DNA of 64,000 nt from the NCBI GenBank assembly GCA_017557885.1, contig JAFYXV010000007.1, positions 310,001 through 374,000 of the forward strand. The letters are read 5' to 3'. Below the pieces are notes generated by a model, which searched no databases, was not told where the DNA came from, and worked only from the letters and a program-made list of their open reading frames with translations. Of this stretch, positions 50,070 through 59,501 are shown piece by piece. Each line of letters starts with the position of its first letter. Positions within the stretch are counted from its first letter, which is position 1. The stretch is from a bacterium (GTDB lineage: Bacteria; Auribacterota; UBA3054). Position numbers and translations under genes: made by a program.

Positions 50070-51257
50070 ATGGGCTTTTTAGGCGTCATAACCTTTGTTC
50101 TCCTGGCCACTCTTCTGAGAGGAAGATCCGCTTTCAGAAAATGGCCCTGGAGAATAGTGGCGGGCGGTCTGCTTTTACAGGCCGCCTTCCTTTTTCTTCT
50201 GAAGCCCGAGGGAGCGGCCTACCGCCTGACGGGTAAATTTTTCCAACTTTTGGGAGAATCGGCGGCGGCGGGCGGAAGGAGCGTTTTCGGCAGCGTCGAC
50301 ATCAGGATGTACTTCGCCCTGAACTGTCTCTGCACGATCATAATGATCTCGGCGTTCATGGGGGTCTTGTACTATTTCGGGATACCGCAGAAAGTCATTT
50401 CCTGCATAGCCAAAGTCTTCAGGAAGCTTTTTGAAATAGAGGGTGCGGCCGCTTTCGCCGCCGCCTGCTCCATCTTTTTCGGAGTCGGCGTCACCGTAAG
50501 CATCCTGACGCCTTACATTCCAAAAATGAGCAGGCGAACGCTCATGATCCTTTTGGTCTCTTCGCTTGCCACCATCTCTTTCGCCCTGATGCCGCTGCTT
50601 TCAAGCATGGGCATCTCCTCGGGAGACCTTGTCCTGGCCAGTTTCATGTCGGCTCCCTCGGCGGTGATCTATGCCGTCTTGCTCTGCCCGGACGAGGAGG
50701 AAAGCCGCGAGGAAGGCGAAATAAAGGCCGATCTTCTCGCGGGCAGGGGAATTGCCGAGTCTTTCGCGAAAGGGGCCTTGACGGGCCTCAAATTGGCCGT
50801 AAGCGTCATCGCCATGCTCATTGCGATCTCGGCGGCCATTTATTTCATAAACAGGCTGCTCGTTTCTCCCAAGGCCTTTTTCCCGAATTATCCGGAAATA
50901 TCGCTCCAGGGCCTTTTCGGATACCTGGGCTTGCCTTTCGCTTTCCTGATGGGCGTTCCGTCTTCCGAATGCGGGGAAATAGGCTACGTGCTGGGCTGCA
51001 AAGTCGTTTTGAACGAGATCGTCGCGTATCAGGAGCTCCTTAAGATCGCAGGTTCGCTTTCCCCGAAAACTATAAGGATCGCCACCTTCGCCTGCTGCGG
51101 TTTCGCGAATTTCGGAACGGTTTCGATCCTCTTCGGCCTCGTCTCTCCTTTGCTGGAAAGCGAAAAACTGGAAGACTTTTCCAAGCTTCTCATGAGGGCG
51201 CTTTTGGCGGCGGTTCTGGCCTCTTTCACCACCGCCGCCCTTGCCTCGCTTTCCTGA
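50070..51257 (+). CDS. nupC: NupC-type concentrative nucleoside transporter
   Basis: Integral membrane protein of 395 residues. The CNT family is recognised by the C-terminal region FGYLGLPFAFLMGVPSSECG, then LGCKVVLNEIVAYQELLKIA and IATFACCGFANFGTVSILFG, as well as FFGVGVTVSILTPYIPKMSR near residue 140. These transporters import nucleosides with protons or sodium. The ATG is one base past the stop of the DUF4159 gene, so translation may be coupled although no functional link is obvious. The end is followed by the nusA promoter region. Confidence 0.85.
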   Translation: MGFLGVITFVLLATLLRGRSAFRKWPWRIVAGGLLLQAAFLFLLKPEGAAYRLTGKFFQLLGESAAAGGRSVFGSVDIRMYFALNCLCTIIMISAFMGVLYYFGIPQKVISCIAKVFRKLFEIEGAAAFAAACSIFFGVGVTVSILTPYIPKMSRRTLMILLVSSLATISFALMPLLSSMGISSGDLVLASFMSAPSAVIYAVLLCPDEEESREEGEIKADLLAGRGIAESFAKGALTGLKLAVSVIAMLIAISAAIYFINRLLVSPKAFFPNYPEISLQGLFGYLGLPFAFLMGVPSSECGEIGYVLGCKVVLNEIVAYQELLKIAGSLSPKTIRIATFACCGFANFGTVSILFGLVSPLLESEKLEDFSKLLMRALLAAVLASFTTAALASLS

Positions 51258-51339
51258 TTTCCTTTCCATATTTTTCGGAGGCCCTTTGACCTTGCGGCGA
51301 AAGGATTTCCCCGGCTTTGAGGCTTGCGCGCCTTCCATC

Positions 51340-51368
51340 TTGATTTTAAAACCCTCTTTTGGTATTAT
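51340..51368 (+). promoter_or_regulatory. Promoter of the nusA-infB operon
   Basis: TTGATT, 17-base spacer, TATTAT, about 100 bases before the nusA start codon. A hairpin with a T run (51402-51428) lies between the predicted transcription start and nusA. Confidence 0.65.
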
Positions 51369-51401
51369 ACTCATACGTTTAGAAACTTCTTTAAAGCAAA
51401 G

Positions 51402-51428
51402 AAGCGGGTGGGCTCATCCGCTTTTTTT
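51402..51428 (+). terminator. Terminator-like hairpin in the nusA leader (possible attenuator)
   Basis: AAGCGGGT / ATCCGCTT stem (one G-T pair), six-base loop GGGCTC, then seven T. It sits about 30 bases downstream of the predicted start of transcription and 39 bases before nusA, so it could stop most transcripts unless overcome. It could also end transcripts from nupC. Confidence 0.65.
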
Positions 51429-51466
51429 GTTTTATGAAACCCAAAAAGAGAGGCACAGGAAAAATT

Positions 51467-52654
51467 ATGAAGGAGATCTTAGCCCTGATCAAGGTCCTTG
51501 AAAAGGAAAACGGACTTGACGCCGGAACAATTACCGATATCCTTGAAAAAAGCATAGAGGCGGTCGCCCGCAAGAAGGAAAATCTTCCTCCGATCAAAGT
51601 GAGGATCGACGAGGAAGGCAACATCACCATGGAAAGCACCATCACGGTGTGCCCGGACGATTACATCGCCAGGCTTCGCAGCGAGGAAGGCTTTGAAGCC
51701 GACATTCCCGAAGAGGAGAGGCTCGAGAACCCCATGACGATCCAGGAAGCCAAGCGCTATTATCCCGACACCGATCTTGAGGAAGGCGACCAGATCACCC
51801 AGACTTACAATTACGACGAGACCTTCGGCCGCATAGACGTGCAGACCATCAAGCAGATCACCTCCCAGAAGATCAAGGAAGCCAAGAAGAACATGATCCT
51901 GAACGAATACAGGGACAAGATCGGCGACCTGGTGCCCGGGACGATCTTGAGGATCGAGCACGGCTCGTATATCGTCGAACTGGAGCGCACGGAAGCCACC
52001 ATGCCCCGCAAGGAGCAGCTTCCCAGGGAGCATTTCAAAGCCGGCGAACGTGTGAAAGCCGTGGTCTGCGACGTGAAGGAAGAAGACGACCGCAAGGGCC
52101 CCAGGGTCATCCTCTCCCGGGCCGTGCCGGCCATGATAAGGCGTCTCTTCGAGATCGAGGTCCCCGAGATCTACGACGGCATCGTTGAGATCAAGGCGGT
52201 GGCCAGGGTGGCCGGAAGCCGCAGCAAGATCGCCGTCCTGAGCCACGATCCCAAAGTGGACTGCGTGGGCGCCTGCGTGGGCGTCAGGGGCGCCAGGGTC
52301 AAATCCGTCGTGCAGGAAATAAACAATGAGAAAGTTGACATCGTAAGATGGAGCGACGATCTGGAAACCCTCGTGAAGAACGCCCTGGAACCCACGGAAC
52401 TTCTGAAGTTCTACTGCGGCGACGAGGATGACGAAAACTCCATGGTAGTGGCCGTCGTCCCCGATGACCAATACGTCGCCACAATGGGCATAAAGGGGCA
52501 GAACGTCCGTATGATATCGAAGCTTATCGGACATCCCTTCAGGGTCATCACCCAAACGAGAGATCTGGAATTGAAGGCTGCCGCAGAGGAGGAAGAAGAA
52601 GGGGAAGACCGCGAGTCCGTCGAAACCGCCCAGGATCAGGAAGAGCAGGAATAA
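51467..52654 (+). CDS. nusA: Transcription termination/antitermination factor NusA
   Basis: Protein of 395 residues. NusA binds RNA polymerase and nascent RNA to control pausing, termination and antitermination. Domains in order: the N-terminal RNAP-binding domain (1 to about 125), S1 (from GDLVPGTILRIEHGSYIVEL), and two KH domains (IAVLSHDPKVDCVGACVGVR with GARVKSVVQEINNEKVDIV; VVPDDQYVATMGIKGQNVRM). It ends in an acidic tail and lacks the C-terminal repeats of the E. coli protein, as in many bacteria. The ATG at 51467 is chosen for its AGGA Shine-Dalgarno and family-like start (KEILALIKVLEKE); an ATG at 51434 is in frame. rimP, often upstream, is absent here. Confidence 0.93.
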   Translation: MKEILALIKVLEKENGLDAGTITDILEKSIEAVARKKENLPPIKVRIDEEGNITMESTITVCPDDYIARLRSEEGFEADIPEEERLENPMTIQEAKRYYPDTDLEEGDQITQTYNYDETFGRIDVQTIKQITSQKIKEAKKNMILNEYRDKIGDLVPGTILRIEHGSYIVELERTEATMPRKEQLPREHFKAGERVKAVVCDVKEEDDRKGPRVILSRAVPAMIRRLFEIEVPEIYDGIVEIKAVARVAGSRSKIAVLSHDPKVDCVGACVGVRGARVKSVVQEINNEKVDIVRWSDDLETLVKNALEPTELLKFYCGDEDDENSMVVAVVPDDQYVATMGIKGQNVRMISKLIGHPFRVITQTRDLELKAAAEEEEEGEDRESVETAQDQEEQE

Positions 52655-52723
52655 TTTGTTTGCCGGAAGGACTAGAGGGAACGGAGCGGATTAATTTGGC
52701 ACGCATCAGGAAGGTGATATCAC

Positions 52724-55700
52724 ATGAAATTGAACGACCTATACGTTATTTTTGAAGGCGCGTATAAGTGCCACAACAACGAGAATGACAGAAGCGCTTT
52801 GCGAAAGTACATCAGAGATATTCTGAAAGGGTACGGAGTAAAAGCGGCTGCGCCTGGCGACGCTGTTCCTGACAGCTGTTTGATCAAGCTGAGGAACGAT
52901 CTGCAAGTCTGCATGGACACCAGAAAAAAGAACCAGGAGAAGAACAAGACGGCCCTGGCCAAAGCCGCCGCCAAGAAGGCGGAAGCGGCTGCCGCCGAAA
53001 CTTCCGCAAAGGAAGCGGAGGAGAAGCCCGCCGCCGTGAAAAAGGCGGCCGCCAGCTCCTCCAAAACGAAGACGGCCGCCAAGACCGCCAAGAAAGAAGA
53101 AACGGAAGAAAAACCCGCGGAGAAAAAGCCCGCGGTCAAAAAGACGGCTAAAGAAAAGTCTGCGACGGATTCCTCCAAAGCGAAAAAAGACGAGGCGCCG
53201 GCTGCCAAAGCGCAGCCCATAACTTCCAAATCCCGCAATAAAGAAAAGCAGGCCAAGGCGGAGCAGGAAAAGCTGCGCCAGCAGGAAGAGGAAGAGCGTC
53301 AGAAAGGCGCTTCCCAGGACGCGGAAACCAAAGGGGAGGAAGACACCAGGATAATAAACCTCGACAATGCCTCCGACTCCCGCGTCAAGGTCGCCAAGAT
53401 AAAAAAAGTTTCCTTCGCCCGCCCGACGCCAACGCCGGTCGCCGTCAAGGAAGAAGAACCCGAGGAAACCGCGGCCCCTTCCGAAACTCCCAAGGAAGTC
53501 GAAGAGGCCAAGCCCCAGGTCAAGGAAACTGTCGAGACCGAAACCGTCGAGACTAAGGAGCCCGAAACCGCCGAGCCCGCTTCCGAAGAAAAAGAAGCGC
53601 CCGCACAGCCTAAAGAAGAGGCGAAGACCGCGGAACCGGCCTCCGCTGAAACTGAAACTAAGCCGGCGGGCAAGGAAGAGGCTCCCGAAGCAAAGGAAGC
53701 TCCCAAGCCGGAGAAAGAAGAGAAGCCTCAGGCCGCCAAGCCGGAAGAGAAGAAACCAGGCGACGTGGTGAAACCTGTCTCCACGGTCTCTGTGGAGACT
53801 TACGTGGCCCAGCAGGAAAACAATCTTCCCCGCGCTACGGAAACGGTTCCCCTCGACCGTCTGAAAGGCTGGCGTCCTCCCGAACTGGGCAAGAAGAAAT
53901 CCTCCCAGAAGACCGAGAGCCGCCCCGGCGAACGCAAGCCCGCCGGCAAGGACGCCTCCAAAGAGCCCGCCGCCCCCATGGGCGACGCCAACCGCAAAGG
54001 CGACAACCGCCGCGGCAAAAAAGACAAGGGCAAGGACAAGGATAAAGACAGGGACAGGGCCTCCAAAGAAGAAATGATGAACAGGCCCCGCATTTCCTCC
54101 CAGGCTTCCCTGCGCCGGCAGAACGCCGACGAGAGGGCGGGAGAGGAAGGCGAATACAGGATCCGCCGCAGCAAGAGCAAAAAGCAGCAGACCCAGTCCC
54201 AGCCCACCAAGGCCGACATCGTCAAAGGCGACATCAAGGTTTCCGTGCCGATCAACATCAGGGATTTCTCCCAGGAGATCGGCGTCAAGGTCGGCGAGAT
54301 CATCACGGTCTTCTTCAAAATGGGCGAGATGCTGACCATCAACAGCATCCTCGACCAGACGCACGTAGAGATCGCGGCCGAAGCGCTGGGCGTCAGCGTC
54401 CAGGTCAAGAGCAAAGAGGAGAACCTCGAGGCCGAGACCTTCAGCGAGGAAGGCTTCGAGGAAGAGCTGACCGCGGAAGAAGTCCCCAGAGCCCCTGTGG
54501 TAGTCTTCATGGGACACGTTGACCACGGCAAAACTTCCCTTATCGACGCCATCCGTCAGAGCAAAGTCGCCCAGGGCGAATCCGGCGGCATTACCCAGCA
54601 CATCGGCGCTTACGAAGTGGACACCAGCCAGGGCCACATAACCATCATAGACACTCCGGGCCACGAGGCTTTCACCACCATGCGCGCCCGCGGCGCCAAA
54701 GCCACCGACATCGCCATATTGGTGGTGGCCGCCGACGACGGCATCATGCCCCAGACTCTGGAAGCCATCAACCACGCCCGGGCGGCCAACGTCGCGATCA
54801 TCGTGGCCATCAACAAAATAGACCTTCCCGGCGCCAACCCCGACAGAGTCATCAGGCAGCTTTCCGAAAACAACATCCTGGTGGAGGAATGGGGCGGCGA
54901 CGTTTTGTGCGTCAAAGTTTCCGCCCATACCAAGGAGGGCCTTGACAAACTGCTTGAGGCGATCAGCCTCCAGGCTTCCATGATGTCCATTACAGCCAGG
55001 GCCGAAGGCCCCGCGGAAGGCGTGGTCCTGGAATCGGAACTGAACCCCGGCCGCGGCACCAGCGTCACGCTGCTGGTCCAGAAAGGCAAACTGAAAGTCG
55101 GCGACCCCATCGTCTGCGAGACCTGCTACTGCAAGGCCCGCGCCATGATGAACTACAAGGGCGAAAACATAAAAGTTGCCGGTCCCAGCCAGCCTGTCCA
55201 GATCCTGGGATTCACGGAAGTTCCCCAGCCCGGCGCCAAATTCAGAGTCGCCGCCAGCGAGAAACTGGCCAAAGACCTGACGGACAAGCGCCGCGAAGAG
55301 GAGCGCGTTCTATCCATGGAGAAGAAAGCCGGGGCGACCTTGGAAAACTTCCTGAACACGATAAACGAAAATGGCTCCTCCGTGAAAGAGCTTCCGCTTA
55401 TCGTCAAAGGCGACACCAAGGGCACCACGGAAGCTGTGAAAGCGGCTCTTGAAAAACTTTCCACCGACGAGGTGAAAGTAAAGATCCTTCACTACGCCGT
55501 GGGCGACGTTTCGGAAAACGACGTCAACCTGGCCTCCGCCAGCAAAGGCATCATCATTGCCTTCAAGACTTCCGTGACGGAATCCACCCGCGCCCTGGCC
55601 AAATCCAAGAGCGTTGAGATCAGGCGCTACGACGTCATATACCACGCCACGGAACAGATCCAGAAAGCGCTCCTTGGCCTTCTGGAGCCCACCTTCCACG

Positions 55701-55993
55701 AGGAAGAGACGGGCATCGCGGAAGTCAGGCAGCTCTTCACGATCTCCGGCACCGTGGTGGCCGGCTCCCACGTCGTCAGCGGCGAAATACACCGCACCGA
55801 CAAGGTGAGAGTGATGAGAGGCAAGAATCTTCTCTTTGACGGCGAGATCCAGACTCTGAAACATTTAAAAGACGATGTCAAGGAGATCCGCTCCGGATAC
55901 GATTGCGGCATTGTATTGAACGGCTTCAACGATTTCGCGGAAGGCGACAAGCTTCACGCTTACAAGATGGTCCAGGACGGACTGGCGGAATGA
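52724..55993 (+). CDS. infB: Translation initiation factor IF-2
   Basis: Protein of 1089 residues, at the long end for the family. Residues 1 to about 500 are an N-terminal extension: a small folded start (LNDLYVIFEGAYKCHNNEND) and then a long Lys/Ala/Glu/Pro-rich low-complexity region. The conserved part has the IF2_N-type segment (NIRDFSQEIGVKVGEIITVF) and the G domain with G1 GHVDHGKTS, G3 DTPGHEAF and G4 NKIDLP, followed by domains II-IV. IF-2 places initiator fMet-tRNA on the ribosome using GTP. The operon order nusA-infB-rbfA is conserved across bacteria. Confidence 0.95.
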   Translation: MKLNDLYVIFEGAYKCHNNENDRSALRKYIRDILKGYGVKAAAPGDAVPDSCLIKLRNDLQVCMDTRKKNQEKNKTALAKAAAKKAEAAAAETSAKEAEEKPAAVKKAAASSSKTKTAAKTAKKEETEEKPAEKKPAVKKTAKEKSATDSSKAKKDEAPAAKAQPITSKSRNKEKQAKAEQEKLRQQEEEERQKGASQDAETKGEEDTRIINLDNASDSRVKVAKIKKVSFARPTPTPVAVKEEEPEETAAPSETPKEVEEAKPQVKETVETETVETKEPETAEPASEEKEAPAQPKEEAKTAEPASAETETKPAGKEEAPEAKEAPKPEKEEKPQAAKPEEKKPGDVVKPVSTVSVETYVAQQENNLPRATETVPLDRLKGWRPPELGKKKSSQKTESRPGERKPAGKDASKEPAAPMGDANRKGDNRRGKKDKGKDKDKDRDRASKEEMMNRPRISSQASLRRQNADERAGEEGEYRIRRSKSKKQQTQSQPTKADIVKGDIKVSVPINIRDFSQEIGVKVGEIITVFFKMGEMLTINSILDQTHVEIAAEALGVSVQVKSKEENLEAETFSEEGFEEELTAEEVPRAPVVVFMGHVDHGKTSLIDAIRQSKVAQGESGGITQHIGAYEVDTSQGHITIIDTPGHEAFTTMRARGAKATDIAILVVAADDGIMPQTLEAINHARAANVAIIVAINKIDLPGANPDRVIRQLSENNILVEEWGGDVLCVKVSAHTKEGLDKLLEAISLQASMMSITARAEGPAEGVVLESELNPGRGTSVTLLVQKGKLKVGDPIVCETCYCKARAMMNYKGENIKVAGPSQPVQILGFTEVPQPGAKFRVAASEKLAKDLTDKRREEERVLSMEKKAGATLENFLNTINENGSSVKELPLIVKGDTKGTTEAVKAALEKLSTDEVKVKILHYAVGDVSENDVNLASASKGIIIAFKTSVTESTRALAKSKSVEIRRYDVIYHATEQIQKALLGLLEPTFHEEETGIAEVRQLFTISGTVVAGSHVVSGEIHRTDKVRVMRGKNLLFDGEIQTLKHLKDDVKEIRSGYDCGIVLNGFNDFAEGDKLHAYKMVQDGLAE

Positions 55994-55994
55994 T

Positions 55995-56363
55995 ATGGCT
56001 GTCGCTAGAACGCTGAAGATAAACGAGCTCCTGAAAAGGGCAATGTCGGAGATCATCCAGGACCGCTACCGCGACCGCAAGGCGCCCTGGATGACGATCT
56101 CCCGCGCCGAGACTTCCCGCGACCTGAGATTCTGCAGGATCTATCTCACCGTGCTGGGAGACGAGAGCAAAGAAAAGGAAGCCCTTGCCAAGCTGAAAGA
56201 GGACACGCCCAGGATCCGTTTCATACTCGGCCGCAAAGTCGATCTGAGGATCGTGCCGAATCTGGAATTCGCCATCGACGAAGACTTGAAGGAAGCCCTC
56301 AAAGTTGACGCCCTCATAGAGAAGAACGGCCCCATACCGCCTCCAGAGGACGAGGAGGAATAA
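55995..56363 (+). CDS. rbfA: Ribosome-binding factor A
   Basis: Protein of 122 residues: RTLKINELLKRAMSEIIQDR, DLRFCRIYLTVLGDES, IRFILGRKVDLRIVPNLEF. These match the KH-like RbfA fold, which assists late maturation of the 30S subunit. It starts one base after the infB stop and its stop overlaps the next ATG by one base. Confidence 0.93.
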   Translation: MAVARTLKINELLKRAMSEIIQDRYRDRKAPWMTISRAETSRDLRFCRIYLTVLGDESKEKEALAKLKEDTPRIRFILGRKVDLRIVPNLEFAIDEDLKEALKVDALIEKNGPIPPPEDEEE

Positions 56364-57307
56364 TGGAAAAGATCGGTGCGGACAAAGCGGCTGCGCTTCT
56401 TGATTCAGCCGAAGAAATTCTTCTGATAGGCCACACCGATCCCGACGGCGACTGCCTCGGTTCGCTCTACGCTATGAAAGCGGGGCTTGTTTCCAAAGGA
56501 AAGAAGGCGAGCGTATATCTGAGGAAGCCGCTGCCCCTGAAGTATCGCTTCCTTGGCGACGAACTCGAGAAAAACGCCGAGATACCGGAATGCGACCTTG
56601 TCGTCGCCCTGGACACGCCGCAGCTGAAGAGATTGGACATCGGCGATCCCGCGCGGCTGAAGAGCCCGATCTTAGCCATAGATCATCATCCCGGCGAGCA
56701 CTCTGAATTTTCTTACGCTCTGTGGGATGACGGAAAGTCCGCCTGCGCGCTTTTGGTAAAAGAGGTGTTCCAAAAAATGGCGGTCGCGATCACGCCGAAA
56801 ATGGCAGGCGCCCTTTACGCCGGCATAATGACCGACACGAATTGCTTCGTCAATCAGAACACGGAAAGGGACGCTTTTGTGGCCGCGGGAGAATTGATGG
56901 ATCTGGGCGCCCGGCCGAACGAAATAGCCAAATACGTTTACGGCTCCCTTACTCCCGGCGACATTTTGGCCCTTTCCAAAGCCCTCTCCTCACTGGAACT
57001 CTACGACAGAGACAGGATCGCGATTCTGTCTTTGAAGAAAGAATGGCAGGACGAGCATAACGACGCCGACACGGAGCTTTTCGTGAACTACGCAAGGAAC
57101 CTCATCAACACCGAGGTGGCGATCATGCTGACGGAAACGAAGGAAAGCGTCAGGGTGAACCTGAGATCCAAGAACGGCTTCGACGTCAGCGCGGTGGCGA
57201 AAAGATTGGGCGGCGGGGGACACAAGCCCGCCGCCGGCATCAGAATGAAATGCTCCCTTGAAGAAGCCAAAAAAATATTGCTGGAAAATATCAAATTCGA
57301 TGACTGA
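56363..57307 (+). CDS. nrnA: DHH/DHHA1 phosphoesterase (NrnA-like oligoribonuclease/pAp phosphatase)
   Basis: Protein of 314 residues. The DHH-family metal motifs are LIGHTDPDGDCLGSLYAM, VVALDTPQL and AIDHHPGEH, and the DHHA1 substrate-binding GGGGHKPAAG lies near the C-terminus. NrnA degrades short RNA oligonucleotides and 3'-phosphoadenosine phosphate. The common bacterial neighbourhood infB-rbfA-nrnA supports the call. Its last bases overlap the trxB start (ATGACTGA). Confidence 0.9.
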   Translation: MEKIGADKAAALLDSAEEILLIGHTDPDGDCLGSLYAMKAGLVSKGKKASVYLRKPLPLKYRFLGDELEKNAEIPECDLVVALDTPQLKRLDIGDPARLKSPILAIDHHPGEHSEFSYALWDDGKSACALLVKEVFQKMAVAITPKMAGALYAGIMTDTNCFVNQNTERDAFVAAGELMDLGARPNEIAKYVYGSLTPGDILALSKALSSLELYDRDRIAILSLKKEWQDEHNDADTELFVNYARNLINTEVAIMLTETKESVRVNLRSKNGFDVSAVAKRLGGGGHKPAAGIRMKCSLEEAKKILLENIKFDD

Positions 57308-58205
57308 CAAAACTTACGATCTCGTCATTGTGGGCGCCGGACCGGCCGGCTTGACCGCCGCCATCTACGCCGCCAACTCCGGAATAGATTTCCTTGTCAT
57401 TTCCGGCTTCACCGGCAGCGCGGCAGCCACCGCGCCGAAGGTAGCCAACTATCCCGGCTTTCCGGAAACCATCTCCGGCGCCGAGCTCGTGGCGAATTTC
57501 GAGAACCAGGCCAAAAATCTAGGCGCCAAAATCGAAAGCGATTCCATAACGGAGATAAAAAAAGAAACAGACGGCTCCTTCACCTTGACAGGAACCCTCA
57601 GCACTTATTCAGCCAAAGCCGTCATCTACGCCGCAGGAGCCCTTGCCAAACGTCTCCGCTTGGAGGAAGAGCCCCGCTATTTCGGCCGGGGCGTTTCCGT
57701 CTGCGCCACCTGCGACGGACACTTTTTCAAGAATAAGCCTGTCGCCGTGGCGGCGGGGGACAATACCGCCGCTTCCGAAGCCTTATATCTCGCGGGCATC
57801 TGCGAAAAAGTTTATTTCATCACAAAAGACGGCGCGCTTCCCAAAGAACTGGACGGGATAGATAAAATCGTCCCCAAAGCGAATACCCAGGTCTGCGCTC
57901 TGAAAGGCGAGAAGAAACTGGAAGGGCTGACCATAGAAAATCTCTCCACCAAAGAGCGGGAAGAATTAACAGTCAGCGCGCTTTTCACCGCCGTGGGGCA
58001 TGATCCCGAAACGGCCCCTCTCGCAGGCCTTCCCGTTTTGGACGATAAAGGAGCCGTCGTCACCGAGAAAGACGGCTCTACGGCCGTCCCGGGGCTTTTC
58101 GCGGCCGGCGACGCGGTAAAAGGCGCCGTCAGACAGATAGTCTTCGCCGCCAGCTCCGGCATGCTGGCCTTCCTTGCCGCGAGAAAATATCTCCGCACGC
58201 TTTAG
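57300..58205 (+). CDS. trxB: Thioredoxin reductase-like flavoprotein
   Basis: Protein of 301 residues, overlapping the nrnA end by eight bases. It has the FAD-binding VIVGAGPAGLTAAIYAAN, the redox-active Cys-Ala-Thr-Cys in VCATCDGHFF, and the C-terminal FAD segment GLFAAGDAVKGAVRQIVFAA typical of TrxB. The second nucleotide site is atypical. Where NADPH-dependent enzymes have GGGxSA and HRRxxxR, this protein reads AAGDNTAASEA and FITKDGALPKE, lacking the arginines that hold the 2'-phosphate. It may use NADH, ferredoxin or another donor. Ferredoxin- and flavin-type thioredoxin reductases are known in anaerobes. Confidence 0.85.
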   Translation: MTDKTYDLVIVGAGPAGLTAAIYAANSGIDFLVISGFTGSAAATAPKVANYPGFPETISGAELVANFENQAKNLGAKIESDSITEIKKETDGSFTLTGTLSTYSAKAVIYAAGALAKRLRLEEEPRYFGRGVSVCATCDGHFFKNKPVAVAAGDNTAASEALYLAGICEKVYFITKDGALPKELDGIDKIVPKANTQVCALKGEKKLEGLTIENLSTKEREELTVSALFTAVGHDPETAPLAGLPVLDDKGAVVTEKDGSTAVPGLFAAGDAVKGAVRQIVFAASSGMLAFLAARKYLRTL

Positions 58206-59014
58206 AGCGCGTGTCCTCCGGACACTTTTATAACCTGCCCCGTAAGCATTTTCGCCTGTTCGCCGGCTAAAAACAAGATCGTTTCGGCGATGTCTTCCGG
58301 CTGGATCAGTTTTCCCATGGGGATCAAAGGCAGGATTGCTTTCTCCAGGCCGGCGTCGATCCAGCCTGTCTGCGTGGGGCCAGGCGCCACGCAGTTCACC
58401 GTGATCCCGTATTTCGCCGTTTCCAGGGCAATGCTGCGGGTCAGCGCTTCCAATGTTGCTTTGCTTGCGCCGTAGGATATCTGCCCGGCGAAAACTTGCG
58501 CCGCGTCCGTGGAGATAAAGATTATTCTGCCGCAGCCGACCCGGCGCTTTACGAATTCCGCGGTCATCAGAACGCTTCCCCGGACGTTGACCGCGAAGGT
58601 GTCGTCGATCACCTTTCGGGTGATCTTTTCTATCGTGTCAAGTCCGTCCATATCGCAATCCGCGGCGTTGTTTACCAAAACGTCGATCCTTCCGAAGCGT
58701 TCTGAGGCCGCGGCATAAATATTTTTTACGGCTTCCTCGTCGGTTATGTCGCTTTCCAAAACGAGAAATTCGGCGTTCATTTCTTTAAGCTTACTTTCGA
58801 CGATCTTTGCGTTTCCGGCGTTCGCTTTAAAATATCTGTCCGCTCCGTTGCTGCCGGCTTTTAGTTCGTCAAAGGGCCTTGTAATTTTCTTGTAAACCAA
58901 CACCACCTTCGCTCCTTCCCGGGCGAAAGCAAGGGCAGTCGCCGCCCCGATGCCCTGAGGATTATTCGCTCCGGTTATAAGAGCGACTTTTCCCTTCAGT
59001 CCGTAATCGATCAT
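58202..59014 (-). CDS. SDR-family oxidoreductase
   Basis: Protein of 270 residues of the classical short-chain dehydrogenase/reductase family. It has a cofactor-binding TGANNPQGIGAATALAFARE, NNAADCD, catalytic Ser in IIFISTDAA, and the YxxxK pair in ISYGASKATLEAL, then NCVAPGPTQTGWID. It resembles FabG-like 3-oxoacyl reductases, but the TGANNPQGIG loop is longer than usual, so the substrate is unclear. It overlaps the convergent trxB by four bases at the 3' ends. Confidence 0.85.
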   Translation of the reverse strand: MIDYGLKGKVALITGANNPQGIGAATALAFAREGAKVVLVYKKITRPFDELKAGSNGADRYFKANAGNAKIVESKLKEMNAEFLVLESDITDEEAVKNIYAAASERFGRIDVLVNNAADCDMDGLDTIEKITRKVIDDTFAVNVRGSVLMTAEFVKRRVGCGRIIFISTDAAQVFAGQISYGASKATLEALTRSIALETAKYGITVNCVAPGPTQTGWIDAGLEKAILPLIPMGKLIQPEDIAETILFLAGEQAKMLTGQVIKVSGGHAL

Positions 59015-59089
59015 TTTTATTCCCTCCGCGCTGATAGCATAATTGAAGCGCTTTTATTTTATCACAGGAACTCAAAATGAAAAAGGACT

Positions 59090-59323
59090 TTATTTCTTCT
59101 TTTTTGAAATAGAGAAAGCGAAGCTTAATCCTGCCACGGCGGCAATGACCAAGGAAATGATAATAAAATATTCTGTCTCCAGCAATTTTGTTGCGTTGCC
59201 AAAGGCTATGAGTCCAGTGAGAACTACAATGCCGACTCCCCAGCATCCTAAGGATTCCAGACAGCTGGCGTCGTTTTTTTGCGGACCGTCGCCGTGCCCG
59301 CAGCCGTCGTAAAATTCGCACAT
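59090..59323 (-). CDS. Small membrane protein, unknown
   Basis: Predicted protein of 77 residues. The N-terminus contains cysteines (CEFYDGCGHGDG...CLESLGCWGV), two hydrophobic helices follow (about 28-46 and 51-71), and the tail is KKKK. A Shine-Dalgarno GGAG lies five bases before the ATG. No family is recognised. The length, the codons and the ribosome binding site make it a plausible real gene. Confidence 0.5.
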   Translation of the reverse strand: MCEFYDGCGHGDGPQKNDASCLESLGCWGVGIVVLTGLIAFGNATKLLETEYFIIISLVIAAVAGLSFAFSISKKKK

Positions 59324-59501
59324 AAAGTCTCCCTGGGTTAATGGTTGTTTTAATTTTACCAGAGCGGCTTAGAAGATCACGTATGCAAATGTCACAATTT
59401 TTTCGCATCAGCGGAGGGCGCGGTCATAGGAGAAACAATAGCCGATATGCTAGAATTGTTATGAAATATATTAAATAATCTTTTTACCTTTTATTGAAAC
59501 T

